Source: Halopseudomonas maritima
GTDB taxonomy: Bacteria > Pseudomonadota > Gammaproteobacteria > Pseudomonadales > Pseudomonadaceae
Length of the DNA stretch: 64,000 bases
Direction: 5' to 3'
Assembly: GCF_021545785.1 (NCBI RefSeq)
Contig: NZ_CP079801.1
Location: 3,468,001-3,532,000, forward strand
Part shown: in pieces, positions 44,350 through 52,687 of the stretch
How positions within the stretch are numbered: the stretch's first letter is position 1
Layout of the letters: every line of letters starts with the position of its first letter
The notes under the pieces: generated by a model
Told to the model about the DNA's origin: nothing
What the model saw: only the letters and a program-made list of their open reading frames with translations
Databases searched by the model: none
Program-made: the position numbers and the translations under genes

Positions 44350-44467
44350 CAAAAAAAAACCCGAATTCTGGGGGATGAATTCGGGCCAAGACCATTAGGA
44401 GTGATACAGAGGCAGGACGGTGCCTGCCCGCTCAGGAATGACACTTGGGGGGGATGTCGTTCCTGAT
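44350..44467 (-). ncRNA. rgsA: Probable RgsA (P16) small RNA
   Basis: On the minus strand, an extended -10-like CAATACT (44480-44474) would start a transcript near 44467. It then shows a hairpin from 44468 to 44430 (AGGAACGACA with TGTCATTCCT, nine of ten paired), a hairpin GGCAGG/CCTGCC at about 44428-44411, a single-stranded linker rich in pyrimidines, and a terminator at 44385-44351. The result is about 118 nt. In P. aeruginosa the GacA- and RpoS-linked small RNA RgsA, about 120 nt, lies next to tatD. Position, length and shape agree; sequence identity was not checked. Confidence 0.6.
44351..44385 (-). terminator. Rho-independent terminator, minus strand
   Basis: A perfect 9-bp stem CCCGAATTC/GAATTCGGG (44360-44385) is followed on the minus strand by nine U. 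It would end the small RNA and any read-through from the aminotransferase gene; on the plus strand it lacks a U tract, so it serves tatD poorly. Confidence 0.85.
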
Positions 44468-44550
44468 AGCTTCAGTATTGTCGAAAATCGCCGGCTTTCC
44501 ACTGCGCTTTCCCGCTTTTATAAACTGATTTGGAATACGCTCGCTGCAGC

Positions 44551-45714
44551 TTATCGTGAAGGGTTTTTATCGCCGGTGTTGGCGATCAGCTCGGCCAGAT
44601 GAGCGAGTGCCCGCTCCAGTGTCGTCTCCGGTGTGTAGAAGTGGGGTGACCAGCGAATGCCGCCGCCGCGCAGCGCGCAGACAACCCCCCGTTCCATCAA
44701 TGCCTTGTGTAGCGCTTTATGGTCCAGACCGGCGACGACAAAGGTGATGATGCCCGAGCGCCGCGCCGGGCGCAGATCGCTCAGAATCGTCACTCCCGGC
44801 AGTTTCGCAAGTTGCTCTGCAAGCAGGCAGATGCGCGCATCGATCTGCGTCTGGACCCACGCCATGTCTGCCTCCAGCAGCAGTGACAGGCTCGCTGACA
44901 GGGCTTGCTGTGCGAGGGTGTTGGGGCTGCCCGCCTCAAAACGTCGTGCTGATCTGGTCGGGCGCCAGTCGAGCCGATCATAGTCCCCCAGCGCTTCGAC
45001 CATATGCCAGCCGTGCTGCGTCAGCTGCAACTGCTCGCGCACCCGCGCATGGCAGAAAAACACGCCCAGACCCTCCGGGCCCAGCAGCCATTTGTGACCG
45101 TCTGCCATCGCGAAGTCGCAATCAATCTGCTGAACGTCAAAGGGGTGGGCGCCGAGGCTTTGAATGGCGTCAACGCAAAACAGAATGCCGCGTTCCCGGC
45201 AGGCTGTGCCCAGTTGCTGCAGGTCTAGTCGCAGGCCGGTGCCGTATTGGACCGAGCTGATACTCAGCAGTCGGGTGTGCGGGCCCATGGCGGCGATCAG
45301 TGCTTGCTCGGGATTGTCGCCCAGCTCCACTGCAATCACCTCCACCCCTTGGTCGCGCAACGCTTCCCAAGGCAGGCGGTTGGAGGGGAACTCCTGGTTG
45401 CTGATGATGACCTGCTCGCCGGGTTGCCAGGTCAGGCCTTGGGCGACGAAAGACAAGGCCTCGGAGGTGTTCTTGACCAGTGCGATGTCGTCGCTGTGCG
45501 GCGCATTCAGCAGCTCGCGGAGCTGGTTGCGCAAGTGTTTCTCGGTGCGGCTCCACTGAGGGTAGTGCTGGGCCCCGCGGAAAAGGTTTTCACGGGCAAA
45601 GTCGCTGACGGCATCGGCGGCACGCTGGGGCCAGGGGGCGACCGCCGCGTGATTGAGATAGCAGAGGTCGGCTGCCTGCGGAAATTGTGCGTGCCAGCGT
45701 TGGCTGTCGATCAT
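44551..45714 (-). CDS. Class V aminotransferase-fold PLP enzyme
   Basis: The 387-residue protein resembles the NifS/CsdA and isopenicillin-N-epimerase-like group. The PLP Lys is in DGHKWLLGPEG, with the Asp in VDAIQSLGAHP and the N-terminal YLNHAAVAP. No conserved active-site Cys loop of desulfurases was identified, so a cysteine desulfurase call is not safe. The ATG at 45714 follows GGGAG; starts at 45732 and 45810 are possible but lack support. It is divergent from the TetR gene. Substrate unknown. Confidence 0.8.
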   Translation of the reverse strand: MIDSQRWHAQFPQAADLCYLNHAAVAPWPQRAADAVSDFARENLFRGAQHYPQWSRTEKHLRNQLRELLNAPHSDDIALVKNTSEALSFVAQGLTWQPGEQVIISNQEFPSNRLPWEALRDQGVEVIAVELGDNPEQALIAAMGPHTRLLSISSVQYGTGLRLDLQQLGTACRERGILFCVDAIQSLGAHPFDVQQIDCDFAMADGHKWLLGPEGLGVFFCHARVREQLQLTQHGWHMVEALGDYDRLDWRPTRSARRFEAGSPNTLAQQALSASLSLLLEADMAWVQTQIDARICLLAEQLAKLPGVTILSDLRPARRSGIITFVVAGLDHKALHKALMERGVVCALRGGGIRWSPHFYTPETTLERALAHLAELIANTGDKNPSR

Positions 45715-45862
45715 GGGGGCTCCCTGTGTCATTTCGGCCAATGTCGGGACTCTTTGTTTGCGCCCTGTCACAAAGCCCGTCAAATGGCCGCTAAAGCCAC
45801 ATTTAGACACATCTGAACTGGATAGTCAGCTTATAAGCAAATCTGGGCACAGGGTCATCAAC

Positions 45863-45889
45863 TTTGGCATAATGAAGCACTTTGCCAAA
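45863..45889. promoter_or_regulatory. Inverted repeat over a -10 box, candidate TetR operator
   Basis: TTTGGCA (45863-45869) and TGCCAAA (45883-45889) are perfect inverted half-sites 20 bp apart centre to centre. A CATAAT at 45868-45873 overlaps the left half and could be the -10 of the TetR gene, which begins at 45908. This is the arrangement expected for autorepression. Confidence 0.45.
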
Positions 45890-45907
45890 TTGAATCCGGG
45901 TAGCTGA

Positions 45908-46555
45908 ATGCAGAAAGAGTCACGTAAAGTCCGCGAATTTCGTCGTCGCGAGCAGGAAATTCTGGACAGCGCCCTGCGCCTGTTTCTGGAACAGGGCGAG
46001 GACAGCGTCACGGTGGAAATGATCGCCGATGAAGTAGGCATTGGCAAAGGCACCATCTACAAGCACTTCAAATCCAAGGCGGAAATCTATCTGCGACTGA
46101 TGCTGGATTACGAGCGTGATCTGGCCGAGTTGCTGCACTCCGAGTCCATCGAACGGGACAAGGCGGCGCTGTCGCGCGAGTATTTCGCCTTCCGTATGAG
46201 CGACCCGGAGCGCTATCGCTTGTTTGATCGGCTGGAAGAGAAGGTGGTCAAGGCCAATCAGCTACCCGCCATGGTCGAGGAGCTGCACCATATCCGCACC
46301 TCCAACTTCAATCATGTCACCAGTGTCATTCAGTCACGTATCGACGATGGCAAGCTGGAGGATGTGCCTGCGTACTTCCATTATTGTGCTGCCTGGGCTC
46401 TGGTGCATGGGGCCATGGCCATGTACCACTCACCGTTCTGGCAGGACGTAATCAAGGACAAGGACGCCTACATGCAGTTTCTGATGGACGTGGGCGTGCG
46501 TATGGGCAACCGCTTCAAAAGGCGCAAGGAGTCCGAGGGTGCCGACGCACCCTGA
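45908..46555 (+). CDS. TetR-family transcriptional regulator
   Basis: The N-terminal helix-turn-helix is clear: ILDSALRLFLEQGEDSVTVEMIADEVGIGKGTIYKHFKSK, given here only as its landmarks at residues 18-57, with the TIYKHF signature. The C-terminal 150 residues form the helical ligand domain with no recognised ligand. The C-terminus is basic. P. aeruginosa has a similar regulator in the same place. The likely operator overlaps its own promoter, and the secreted amidohydrolase gene follows 55 bp downstream in the same direction, making that gene a candidate target. Confidence 0.88.
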   Translation: MQKESRKVREFRRREQEILDSALRLFLEQGEDSVTVEMIADEVGIGKGTIYKHFKSKAEIYLRLMLDYERDLAELLHSESIERDKAALSREYFAFRMSDPERYRLFDRLEEKVVKANQLPAMVEELHHIRTSNFNHVTSVIQSRIDDGKLEDVPAYFHYCAAWALVHGAMAMYHSPFWQDVIKDKDAYMQFLMDVGVRMGNRFKRRKESEGADAP

Positions 46556-46610
46556 ACTCCATGGCGGGGTGACAGTCTGAGGTTGCGGAGCCCATGACAG
46601 GAGCCGCCCC

Positions 46611-47639
46611 GTGTCCCTCACGCGTAGTCTTTTGGCCGGTGCATGCTGCGCCGGTCTGCTGTTTTCTTCGCCATTGTTCGCCCGCGATTACCGCTATTCC
46701 GATGCGCATTTGCATTACGTGGATTTTTTTCAGGAAAGCGAAGGTTTCAATAACCTGCTGGCAGCGATGGATGCGGCCAATGTCGAGCATGTGATGCTGT
46801 CAGGCATCCCGGTAGCCAAGCAGTGGAGCGAGAACGAGCCCAAGCGCCCGCGCTATTACGCGGGCGATGATGGCAGCGCCTACTGGTTTAGCGCCACTGA
46901 CGTGCTGATTGCCAAGGCGTTTGAGCAGGTCCCGGCCGAGCAGCGCCACCGATTCCATCCCTTTTTGTCTGGCTTCAACCCTAATGACAAGAACGCCGAC
47001 GCGCACATTCGCCGCATGCTGGAGTTGTATCCAGGCGTGTGGCAGGGCTTGGGCGAAGTCTTCACTCGTCACGATACCCTTACGGCGCTGATTCACGGGG
47101 AGGCGCCACGGGCCAATAGCGAGGCGATGAACCGTGTCTATGATCTGGCCGAGGAATATGATCTGCCGGTATTGGTGCACAGCAATATAACCTCCTGGCG
47201 CGAACGTAATCCGTTGTATCTGCAGGAGCTTGAAGAGCCCTTGCGCAATCACCCCGGCGTGCGGATTATCTGGGCGCATGCTGGTACCAGCATGGAAATC
47301 CATCGCCATCAGGATTACCTTGAATTTCTCCTGCCGACATTGCGGCGCATGCTGACTGCTTACCCCAACCTCTATATCGATATGTCCTGGACGGTGCGCG
47401 AGCCGTATCTGCTCAATGCCGAGGGCCAGCCGGACCAGGAGTGGGTGCAACTGGTGGAGGATTTTCCGCGCCGCTTCATGCTGGGCTCCGACGTGGTTGG
47501 CCGCTTCGACAACCTGGGCAAGCATATGAGCGGGTTTGACCCGTTTCTGGATGCGTTAAGCGAGGAGGTGGCTCAAGCGGTTGCCTTGGACAACTTCCTG
47601 GCGGTGTTGCCGGCGGCGCAAGAGCATGCCGCAGAGTAA
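46611..47639 (+). CDS. Secreted amidohydrolase-2-family protein
   Basis: The 342-residue product starts at GTG behind AGGAG and has a signal peptide (cleavage after LFARD-like site near residue 25). The mature part is a TIM-barrel hydrolase of the amidohydrolase-related (ACMSD-like) group: DAHLHYVDFF carries the metal His pair, IIWAHAGTS the next His, and MLGSDVVG the last Asp. Export of this normally cytoplasmic fold is unusual. It may be co-transcribed with the TetR gene. Substrate unknown; decarboxylation or hydrolysis of a small ring compound would fit the family. Confidence 0.8.
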   Translation: MSLTRSLLAGACCAGLLFSSPLFARDYRYSDAHLHYVDFFQESEGFNNLLAAMDAANVEHVMLSGIPVAKQWSENEPKRPRYYAGDDGSAYWFSATDVLIAKAFEQVPAEQRHRFHPFLSGFNPNDKNADAHIRRMLELYPGVWQGLGEVFTRHDTLTALIHGEAPRANSEAMNRVYDLAEEYDLPVLVHSNITSWRERNPLYLQELEEPLRNHPGVRIIWAHAGTSMEIHRHQDYLEFLLPTLRRMLTAYPNLYIDMSWTVREPYLLNAEGQPDQEWVQLVEDFPRRFMLGSDVVGRFDNLGKHMSGFDPFLDALSEEVAQAVALDNFLAVLPAAQEHAAE

Positions 47640-47660
47640 AAGGCCCCGCAGAGCGGGGCC
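47638..47660 (-). terminator. Terminator of the carboxylesterase gene, possibly bidirectional
   Basis: GGCCCCGC/GCGGGGCC with an AGA loop (47642-47660). On the minus strand four U follow, so it ends the carboxylesterase transcript; it also overlaps the end of the amidohydrolase gene on the plus strand. Confidence 0.75.
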
Positions 47661-47668
47661 GTTGTGCC

Positions 47669-49339
47669 TTAGCGGGCGCTGGGTAGAGTCAGCGGTGGCG
47701 CCTGCCAGTAGGCGCAGTTGTGATAGCCAAGGAAGCCGAGGGCACTGCTGCTGGCAGCATTGGGTACGTCCAGCACCTGCAGGTTTCCGCTAGCCGCCTG
47801 CGCCCAGGTGGCGGCCACGCCGTCACTGGTGTTCGGGTCGCCGTTCTTGGCGAACTGGGTCCAGTAGTCGACCATCTCTTCAGACAGGCTGAGTAGATCT
47901 GCCTCGGCGCCGGTATAGCGGCTGCGCATCAGTGCGTCCGGGTATAGCACGTAGGGGATTTCGCCCGCGTGGGTCGCGCCCAGCGGAAAGCTCACTGCAA
48001 AGGGTGGCACCAGCGTCCAGGGGGCATCTTCATCGCGGAACCAGTACTGGAAGGTGTTCATGTTGGCCGCAGCAAAGGTGTTGGCGTGCACATAGGCATT
48101 GCAGGCGAATGTGAAATCCGTCCAGATCGCGGACAACGCAGCCTCATAAGGCTTGCTGGCACCGGCAACCCGCGCAAGATAATCGGTGGCGATCTGGCCT
48201 GCATCGTAGGGGACGCTTGCCTGATAAGGTTGGAAGAATTCGTCCACGCGAGACCGGTACTCGGCTTCGTCATCGATCGGGTCACCACCGACCTCATCCA
48301 GCGCGACAAATAACGTGCCTTCGTTTTGATTGCTGCCAATCAACACATCCAGGTTGTCATTGAAGCTGCCTTCGTTAAGCGACTGCATGATGGATTTGGG
48401 CAGCAGGTCTGAATCAGGATCAACGGTTGGCATGGCCTGCGAGCCCTGTGCCGCCAGCAGGCTGGCTACCGGCAGTGCGCGCAGGCAGTCCGCGGCCGTG
48501 GCCAGGTCGCTGCAACCAAGGGCGTTGGCGACGCTTATACCGCCTGCTTGTGCAGCGGCCTTGGGCGCCTGGAAGGGGGCGTATGAGCCGCTTTGCACGA
48601 TGGCGCGCTGGAACAGGTCTTCTGCCTCTGCGCGCGGCGAGACGATATGGCTCATTACACTGTGGCCGCCGGCGGACTCACCAAAGAGGGTTACGTTTCC
48701 AGCATCACCGCCAAAGGCGTCGATGTTCTGTTTCACCCAGCGCAGGGCCTGCTGCTGGTCCATCAGGCCGAAGCTGCCGCCGTTCGATGCCAGCGACGGG
48801 TGGGCGAGAAAGCCCAGGTTGCCCAATCGGTAGTTGAGGGTCACCACCACCACACCCTCGGCGACCAGTCGCGTGGGGTCATACTCACCGCCGCCATTGC
48901 CGAATACGAAGGCGCCGCCGTGGATCCATACCATCACCGGCAGGTCGCGGGCGTCGCTGGGCGTGTAGATGTTCAGGTACAGGCAGTCTTCGTTGCCGGC
49001 GGCTGCTCCAGTGCTGATGTCGCTTTGCGGACAGCTGTTGGCGAACTCATTGGTGAGCGTAAGATCTGCGCTACGCTTATCCAGCGGCTGTGGTGGAGCA
49101 AAGCGCAGCTCTCCAACCGGCGGCTTGGCGTAAGGAATGCCGCGAAAAATACGCATGCCGTCGGTCTTGACGCCTATCACAGCTCCTTCGGTGGTTGTTA
49201 CGGCCAGAGGGTTGGGCGCGGTGTCGTCATCGCCTCCACCGCCGCCTGACAGGCAGCCGGTCAACGAGAGGGCGGCTACCGCCAGGCCAAGGGTCTTGAA
49301 TACAGCGAGCCCGTCCGGGCGAGGGAAAGCAGCTTGCAT
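47669..49339 (-). CDS. Type B carboxylesterase, lipoprotein
   Basis: The 556-residue enzyme belongs to the carboxylesterase/cholinesterase family. It has EDCLYLNIYTP, the oxyanion-hole HGGAF and the nucleophile Ser in GESAGG. An N-terminal lipobox LTGC at about residues 26-29, followed by a Gly/Asp linker (SGGGGGDDD), predicts a lipid anchor, with Asp after the Cys region allowing retention or surface display. It would hydrolyse esters outside the cytoplasm. It stands alone, divergent from a radical SAM gene. Family sure, substrate unknown. Confidence 0.9.
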   Translation of the reverse strand: MQAAFPRPDGLAVFKTLGLAVAALSLTGCLSGGGGGDDDTAPNPLAVTTTEGAVIGVKTDGMRIFRGIPYAKPPVGELRFAPPQPLDKRSADLTLTNEFANSCPQSDISTGAAAGNEDCLYLNIYTPSDARDLPVMVWIHGGAFVFGNGGGEYDPTRLVAEGVVVVTLNYRLGNLGFLAHPSLASNGGSFGLMDQQQALRWVKQNIDAFGGDAGNVTLFGESAGGHSVMSHIVSPRAEAEDLFQRAIVQSGSYAPFQAPKAAAQAGGISVANALGCSDLATAADCLRALPVASLLAAQGSQAMPTVDPDSDLLPKSIMQSLNEGSFNDNLDVLIGSNQNEGTLFVALDEVGGDPIDDEAEYRSRVDEFFQPYQASVPYDAGQIATDYLARVAGASKPYEAALSAIWTDFTFACNAYVHANTFAAANMNTFQYWFRDEDAPWTLVPPFAVSFPLGATHAGEIPYVLYPDALMRSRYTGAEADLLSLSEEMVDYWTQFAKNGDPNTSDGVAATWAQAASGNLQVLDVPNAASSSALGFLGYHNCAYWQAPPLTLPSAR

Positions 49340-49468
49340 TATTGTTGTCCTGTGCTTGGAAAAGGCCGCGACAATTGATGGAGTTGTTTCGTTGTGGGGC
49401 GAAAGTCGCGGCTGGCACGGGAACTATATGTGAAGCGTGTCACGCCGGGCTAAACACGTCCGGGTGGT

Positions 49469-49496
49469 TTGAATCGGCAGAATTGCTCGTTATGAT
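49469..49496 (+). promoter_or_regulatory. Predicted sigma-70 promoter of the radical SAM gene
   Basis: TTGAAT (49469-49474), a 16-bp spacer and TATGAT (49491-49496), with a leader of about 37 nt. A separate 8-bp inverted pair GCCGCGAC (49365-49372) and GTCGCGGC (49405-49412) lies nearer the carboxylesterase start and could be an operator. Confidence 0.6.
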
Positions 49497-49539
49497 GACC
49501 GGTTTTGCCGTGTGCCGTGCCATAAAAAAGAGAGCCCTG

Positions 49540-50436
49540 ATGATGCAAGAAGCCTTTCCTGTCAGTTACATAGAACCGGTTTTTCGTCCTCCAAGTGAGG
49601 CGCACTCGTTGATCCTGCCGGTCACTAACGGCTGTTCCTGGAACAAGTGCACCTTCTGCGAGATGTACACGGCACCACAAAAGAAATTCCGTGCACGCGA
49701 CGAGGCAGAGGTATTGGATGAGATTCGCCGGGTAGGGGAGCGCTACATCGTGCAGCGCATCTTTCTGGCTGACGGCGATGCCATGGTCTTGCCGACACAT
49801 CGCCTGCTGCGCATTCTGCAGGCTATCTCAGAGCACATTCCGAGTGTCGAGCGGGTGACCTCTTACTGCCTGCCGCGCAACGTGAAACGCAAATCGGCCG
49901 AGGAGTTGCGTGAACTGCGGGACGCCGGTTTGGCGATGCTGTATGTCGGTGCCGAATCGGGTGACGACGACGTGCTGGAGCGGGTCAACAAGGGTGAAAG
50001 CTATGCGTCGACTGCCGATGCGCTGCACAAAGCGGGTGAGGCCGGGTTGAAGCGCTCGGTGATGATCCTTAACGGCCTGGGCGGCAGCGTGCTGAGTGAT
50101 CAGCACGCCGACAACTCGGCGCGGCTGGTCAATGAGACTCAGCCGGAGTTTGTGTCTACCCTGGTGGTCAGCTTTCCCCAGGGCATGGAGCGTTTTCAGG
50201 CGCGCTATCCGGATTTTTCACCGCTGACACAGGATCACCTGTTCCACGAGCTACAGCGCTTTGTCAGCGCGTTGGCGCTGGACAACACTACCTTTCGCAG
50301 CGACCATGCTTCCAACGCGCTGGTGCTCAAGGGCGAGCTTGGTCGCGACAAGGCACGCCTGCTGGCGCAGATCGAAGAGGCCATCGCGCGGCCGGATTCG
50401 GCCGGTCTGCGCCCGGAGTGGATGCGCGGGCTTTAG
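49540..50436 (+). CDS. Radical SAM protein
   Basis: The 298-residue protein has the radical SAM 4Fe-4S motif CSWNKCTFC (about residues 26-34), followed by LADGDAMVLPT and a GAESGDDDVLERVNKG segment typical of the Elp3/MiaB/NifB-type barrel. It has no B12 or SPASM domain. Residues before the Met at 49540 in the open frame are unlike the family; a second ATG is at 49543. The lipoprotein gene follows 22 bp later. Substrate cannot be told. Confidence 0.88.
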   Translation: MMQEAFPVSYIEPVFRPPSEAHSLILPVTNGCSWNKCTFCEMYTAPQKKFRARDEAEVLDEIRRVGERYIVQRIFLADGDAMVLPTHRLLRILQAISEHIPSVERVTSYCLPRNVKRKSAEELRELRDAGLAMLYVGAESGDDDVLERVNKGESYASTADALHKAGEAGLKRSVMILNGLGGSVLSDQHADNSARLVNETQPEFVSTLVVSFPQGMERFQARYPDFSPLTQDHLFHELQRFVSALALDNTTFRSDHASNALVLKGELGRDKARLLAQIEEAIARPDSAGLRPEWMRGL

Positions 50437-50458
50437 CGTATAACTGAGGTCACAAAAT

Positions 50459-51055
50459 ATGCGCATGGTATTGATTGCATTTTGTTTTTTGTTGCTGTCT
50501 GGCTGCATGAAGCCATCGGATATGCAGCAGCAGGCCAGTTATTACATGGGTGATGCTGGGTTGCTCAATCATTACCGCATCCAGCGCAGCAGCACCTGGG
50601 TGCTGCAATCGGACTCCAAGCTCTATATCGCCCAAGGGCACTTCCTGCCGGTTGGCGAACCCTACGCTCGACCCAATGTCGTAGCAGAAGAGGCGTTTGC
50701 TGCAGCGGTTGAGGTCTTTCCGATGGTGCGTCGCTCGACGCAGCCGCTGGGGTTGGAAGAAGCCCTGCTGGAGGCGAAGGGGTTTGGTTATGACTACCTG
50801 CTGTACACCCGCTTTGCTGCGGCCGAAGATTCGGTTGGTAGCCGCGAAGAGTGGGAGACCTCTGAGCAGTGGGGTGATGTAGGTCGCGACCGCGGGGTGC
50901 TGCAGCTGATGCTGTTGGAAGTAGGCACTCGTCATCTGGTAGATTTCGCCCGCATCGAGACCCGCGGTGGTTTCCTGCAGTTTTATAATGCCTCGCCTGA
51001 CGACCTGCTGCGCCCGCCGCTGCAGGACTACACCCGGCAATTGCTGGGCAGGTAA
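50459..51055 (+). CDS. DUF4823 lipoprotein
   Basis: A 198-residue product with a signal peptide ending in the lipobox LSGC (residues 13-16). The mature part has the DUF4823 pattern, including LYIAQGHFLPVGEPYARPNVVAEEAF and a C-terminal block with RGGFLQFY. These are Pseudomonas-group outer-membrane lipoproteins of unknown function. Met residues after the Cys (MKPSDM) give no Asp retention signal, so outer-membrane sorting is likely. It follows the radical SAM gene closely. Confidence 0.8.
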   Translation: MRMVLIAFCFLLLSGCMKPSDMQQQASYYMGDAGLLNHYRIQRSSTWVLQSDSKLYIAQGHFLPVGEPYARPNVVAEEAFAAAVEVFPMVRRSTQPLGLEEALLEAKGFGYDYLLYTRFAAAEDSVGSREEWETSEQWGDVGRDRGVLQLMLLEVGTRHLVDFARIETRGGFLQFYNASPDDLLRPPLQDYTRQLLGR

Positions 51056-51057
51056 CG

Positions 51058-51113
51058 TAGGCGCTGTTGGTGTTTTGTTGGCCTGCGGCAGGCGAAACGT
51101 CAACAGGCCCTAG
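51058..51113. repeat. Imperfect palindrome related to the 15.3-kb element
   Basis: The right arm 51093-51111, read on the minus strand, matches the left outer arm of the 15.3-kb element at 18 of 19 bases. The left arm 51058-51086 is an imperfect complement, with a tight centre CCTGC/GCAGG (51082-51092). The fold lies three bases past the DUF4823 stop and 15 bases before the DUF1285 ATG, so it may act as an mRNA hairpin. Confidence 0.7.
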
Positions 51114-51128
51114 GCAATAGGAGAGCCC

Positions 51129-51710
51129 ATGTCCCGTCGTGCCCCACCTCCCCAGTCGCTACTCGACAGCATCCCCCAGCGCGGCGCCTTGCAGCGCCGT
51201 GACCCGGCGCCGGTCGACCAGTGGAATCCGCCGCTCAGCGGTGAAATGGACATGCGCATCGCGCGTGACGGCACTTGGTATCACGAGGGCGACCCGATCG
51301 AGCGTAAAGCGCTGGCGCAGCTGTTTTCCAGCATCCTTCGGCTGGATGATGACGGTCGCTACTATCTGGTGACCCCGGTCGAACGCTGGGGCATTCAGGT
51401 CGATGATGCGCCCTTTGTCGCTACACGCTTGCGTGTTGAGGGGCAAGGTGAGGACCAGCGTCTGTACTTTACTACCAACCTAGAAGACGAGGTGGCGCTG
51501 GATGCCGAACACCCGCTGCGGGTTGAGGTTGACCCCGATACTCAGGAACCTTCGCCCTATCTGCTCTTGCGTCGCAACCTGGAGGCGCTGGTGGGGCGGA
51601 ATGTGTTCTACCAACTGGCCGAATTGGCCGTGGAGCGTGAAGACCGGGGCGTCACCCGGTTGGGCGTCTGGAGTTGCGGTCGTTTCTTTGCTCTGGATGG
51701 TAGCCGATAA
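51129..51710 (+). CDS. DUF1285 protein
   Basis: A 193-residue cytoplasmic protein with no signal peptide. Recognisable DUF1285 features are DGTWYHEGDPIERKALAQLFSSIL and DGRYYLVTPVERW. The fold is beta-rich. Function unknown; members are common in Pseudomonas and other proteobacteria. A GGAG ribosome site lies before the ATG, and the palindromic repeat sits just upstream. It is the last gene of the part whose order matches P. aeruginosa. Confidence 0.85.
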   Translation: MSRRAPPPQSLLDSIPQRGALQRRDPAPVDQWNPPLSGEMDMRIARDGTWYHEGDPIERKALAQLFSSILRLDDDGRYYLVTPVERWGIQVDDAPFVATRLRVEGQGEDQRLYFTTNLEDEVALDAEHPLRVEVDPDTQEPSPYLLLRRNLEALVGRNVFYQLAELAVEREDRGVTRLGVWSCGRFFALDGSR

Positions 51711-51772
51711 GGCTGAACGGCGTCCGCGCCGTCCGGCGCGGAGCTATGATGATGCATCATTTTCCCCCATAT

Positions 51773-51786
51773 CCCCCAAGAGGGGG
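51773..51786. promoter_or_regulatory. C5-N4-G5 palindrome, candidate activator site for the hydrolase-PQQ dehydrogenase operon
   Basis: CCCCCAAGAGGGGG, preceded by another CCCCC half-site ten bases upstream. A -10-like TCTAGC lies at 51810-51815, its centre 33 bp from the palindrome centre, so the site would be near -42, where LuxR-type activators bind at class II promoters. The matching site at 61174-61189 serves the DUF1302-DUF1329 unit. Confidence 0.55.
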
Positions 51787-51850
51787 GTGAATCCCGGTAT
51801 CCCACCTCTTCTAGCATCAGGCTCTGATGATCGCATCGGAGCCCCCTCCC

Positions 51851-52639
51851 ATGGCCTACCTGACGGTGAACGATGTCCGTCTGTATTTCGAGCGCTACCC
51901 TCAGCCCGGCAAACCGGTTCTGGTACTCAGTCATTCGCTGTTTTTCGACTGGCGCATGTTTGAACCGCTGATTGCGTTGTTGCAGAAGGATTTCGAGATA
52001 CTGGTCTACGACCACCGGGGGCAGGGTAAAAGCAGTCGTGGTGGCGCCCGCGACATGGATACGCTGACCGAAGACGCGCTGGCGCTAATCGACGCCCTGG
52101 AACTGGCGCCCTGTTATTTTGCGGGCAATTCGATGGGCGGCTTTGTAGCGCTGCGTCTGGCCGCGCGGCATTCCGACCGGTTGCGTGGGTGCATCGTGAT
52201 GGGCAGCAGCGCAGATCTGGAGCACCAGTTGGCTGAGTTTCAGCCTCTGGTGGAGCAGTTGGCCCGCGAAGGTGCTGCCGATCAAATCGATACCCTGATG
52301 TACATCATGTTCGGGGATGACACGCTGCGCAGCCCTGCCCAAGCGGCGCTCTGCGCCCAGTGGCGTGCCCGTATGCGCGAGCTGGGCAGTGAGATCGGTG
52401 CGGCGGCGCACGGTGTCATCAGCCGGGCGAGTGTGCTGCCTGAGCTGGCCGGGCTACAGGTGCCGCTATTGGTGCTTGCCGGCGCGCAGGACCACGCTTA
52501 CAGCGTTGCCCAATCTGAGCAGATTGTCAGCGCCAGCGGCCGCGGCCATTGCAAAGTGATACAAGCGGCCGGTCACTCGGTCGCGCTGGAACAGCCGCAG
52601 CAGGTCGCCGAGGCGATCTGTTTATTTGCGCAAGAATAA
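51851..52639 (+). CDS. Alpha/beta-hydrolase of the 3-oxoadipate enol-lactonase-like group
   Basis: The 262-residue protein has the oxyanion loop SHSLFFDW, the nucleophile Ser in GNSMGG, an acid Asp in GAQDHAYS and His in AAGHSVALEQP. It resembles PcaD-like enzymes, but no protocatechuate genes are near, so an esterase or lactonase role for another substrate is equally likely. The ATG at 51851 has GGAG upstream; 51827 is an alternative. The PQQ dehydrogenase follows 48 bp later behind a GC hairpin (GGGGC/GCCCC at about 52644-52658), suggesting one transcript. Confidence 0.82.
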   Translation: MAYLTVNDVRLYFERYPQPGKPVLVLSHSLFFDWRMFEPLIALLQKDFEILVYDHRGQGKSSRGGARDMDTLTEDALALIDALELAPCYFAGNSMGGFVALRLAARHSDRLRGCIVMGSSADLEHQLAEFQPLVEQLAREGAADQIDTLMYIMFGDDTLRSPAQAALCAQWRARMRELGSEIGAAAHGVISRASVLPELAGLQVPLLVLAGAQDHAYSVAQSEQIVSASGRGHCKVIQAAGHSVALEQPQQVAEAICLFAQE

Positions 52640-52687
52640 ACCCGGGGCCTGGCCCCGCTCATAACAACAACGACAGACGAGTAGCCC

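Noticed and set aside
44386..44550. Possible leader or attenuator of the aminotransferase gene
   Set aside because: That gene reads on the minus strand and ends here; the hairpins are better explained as a small RNA.
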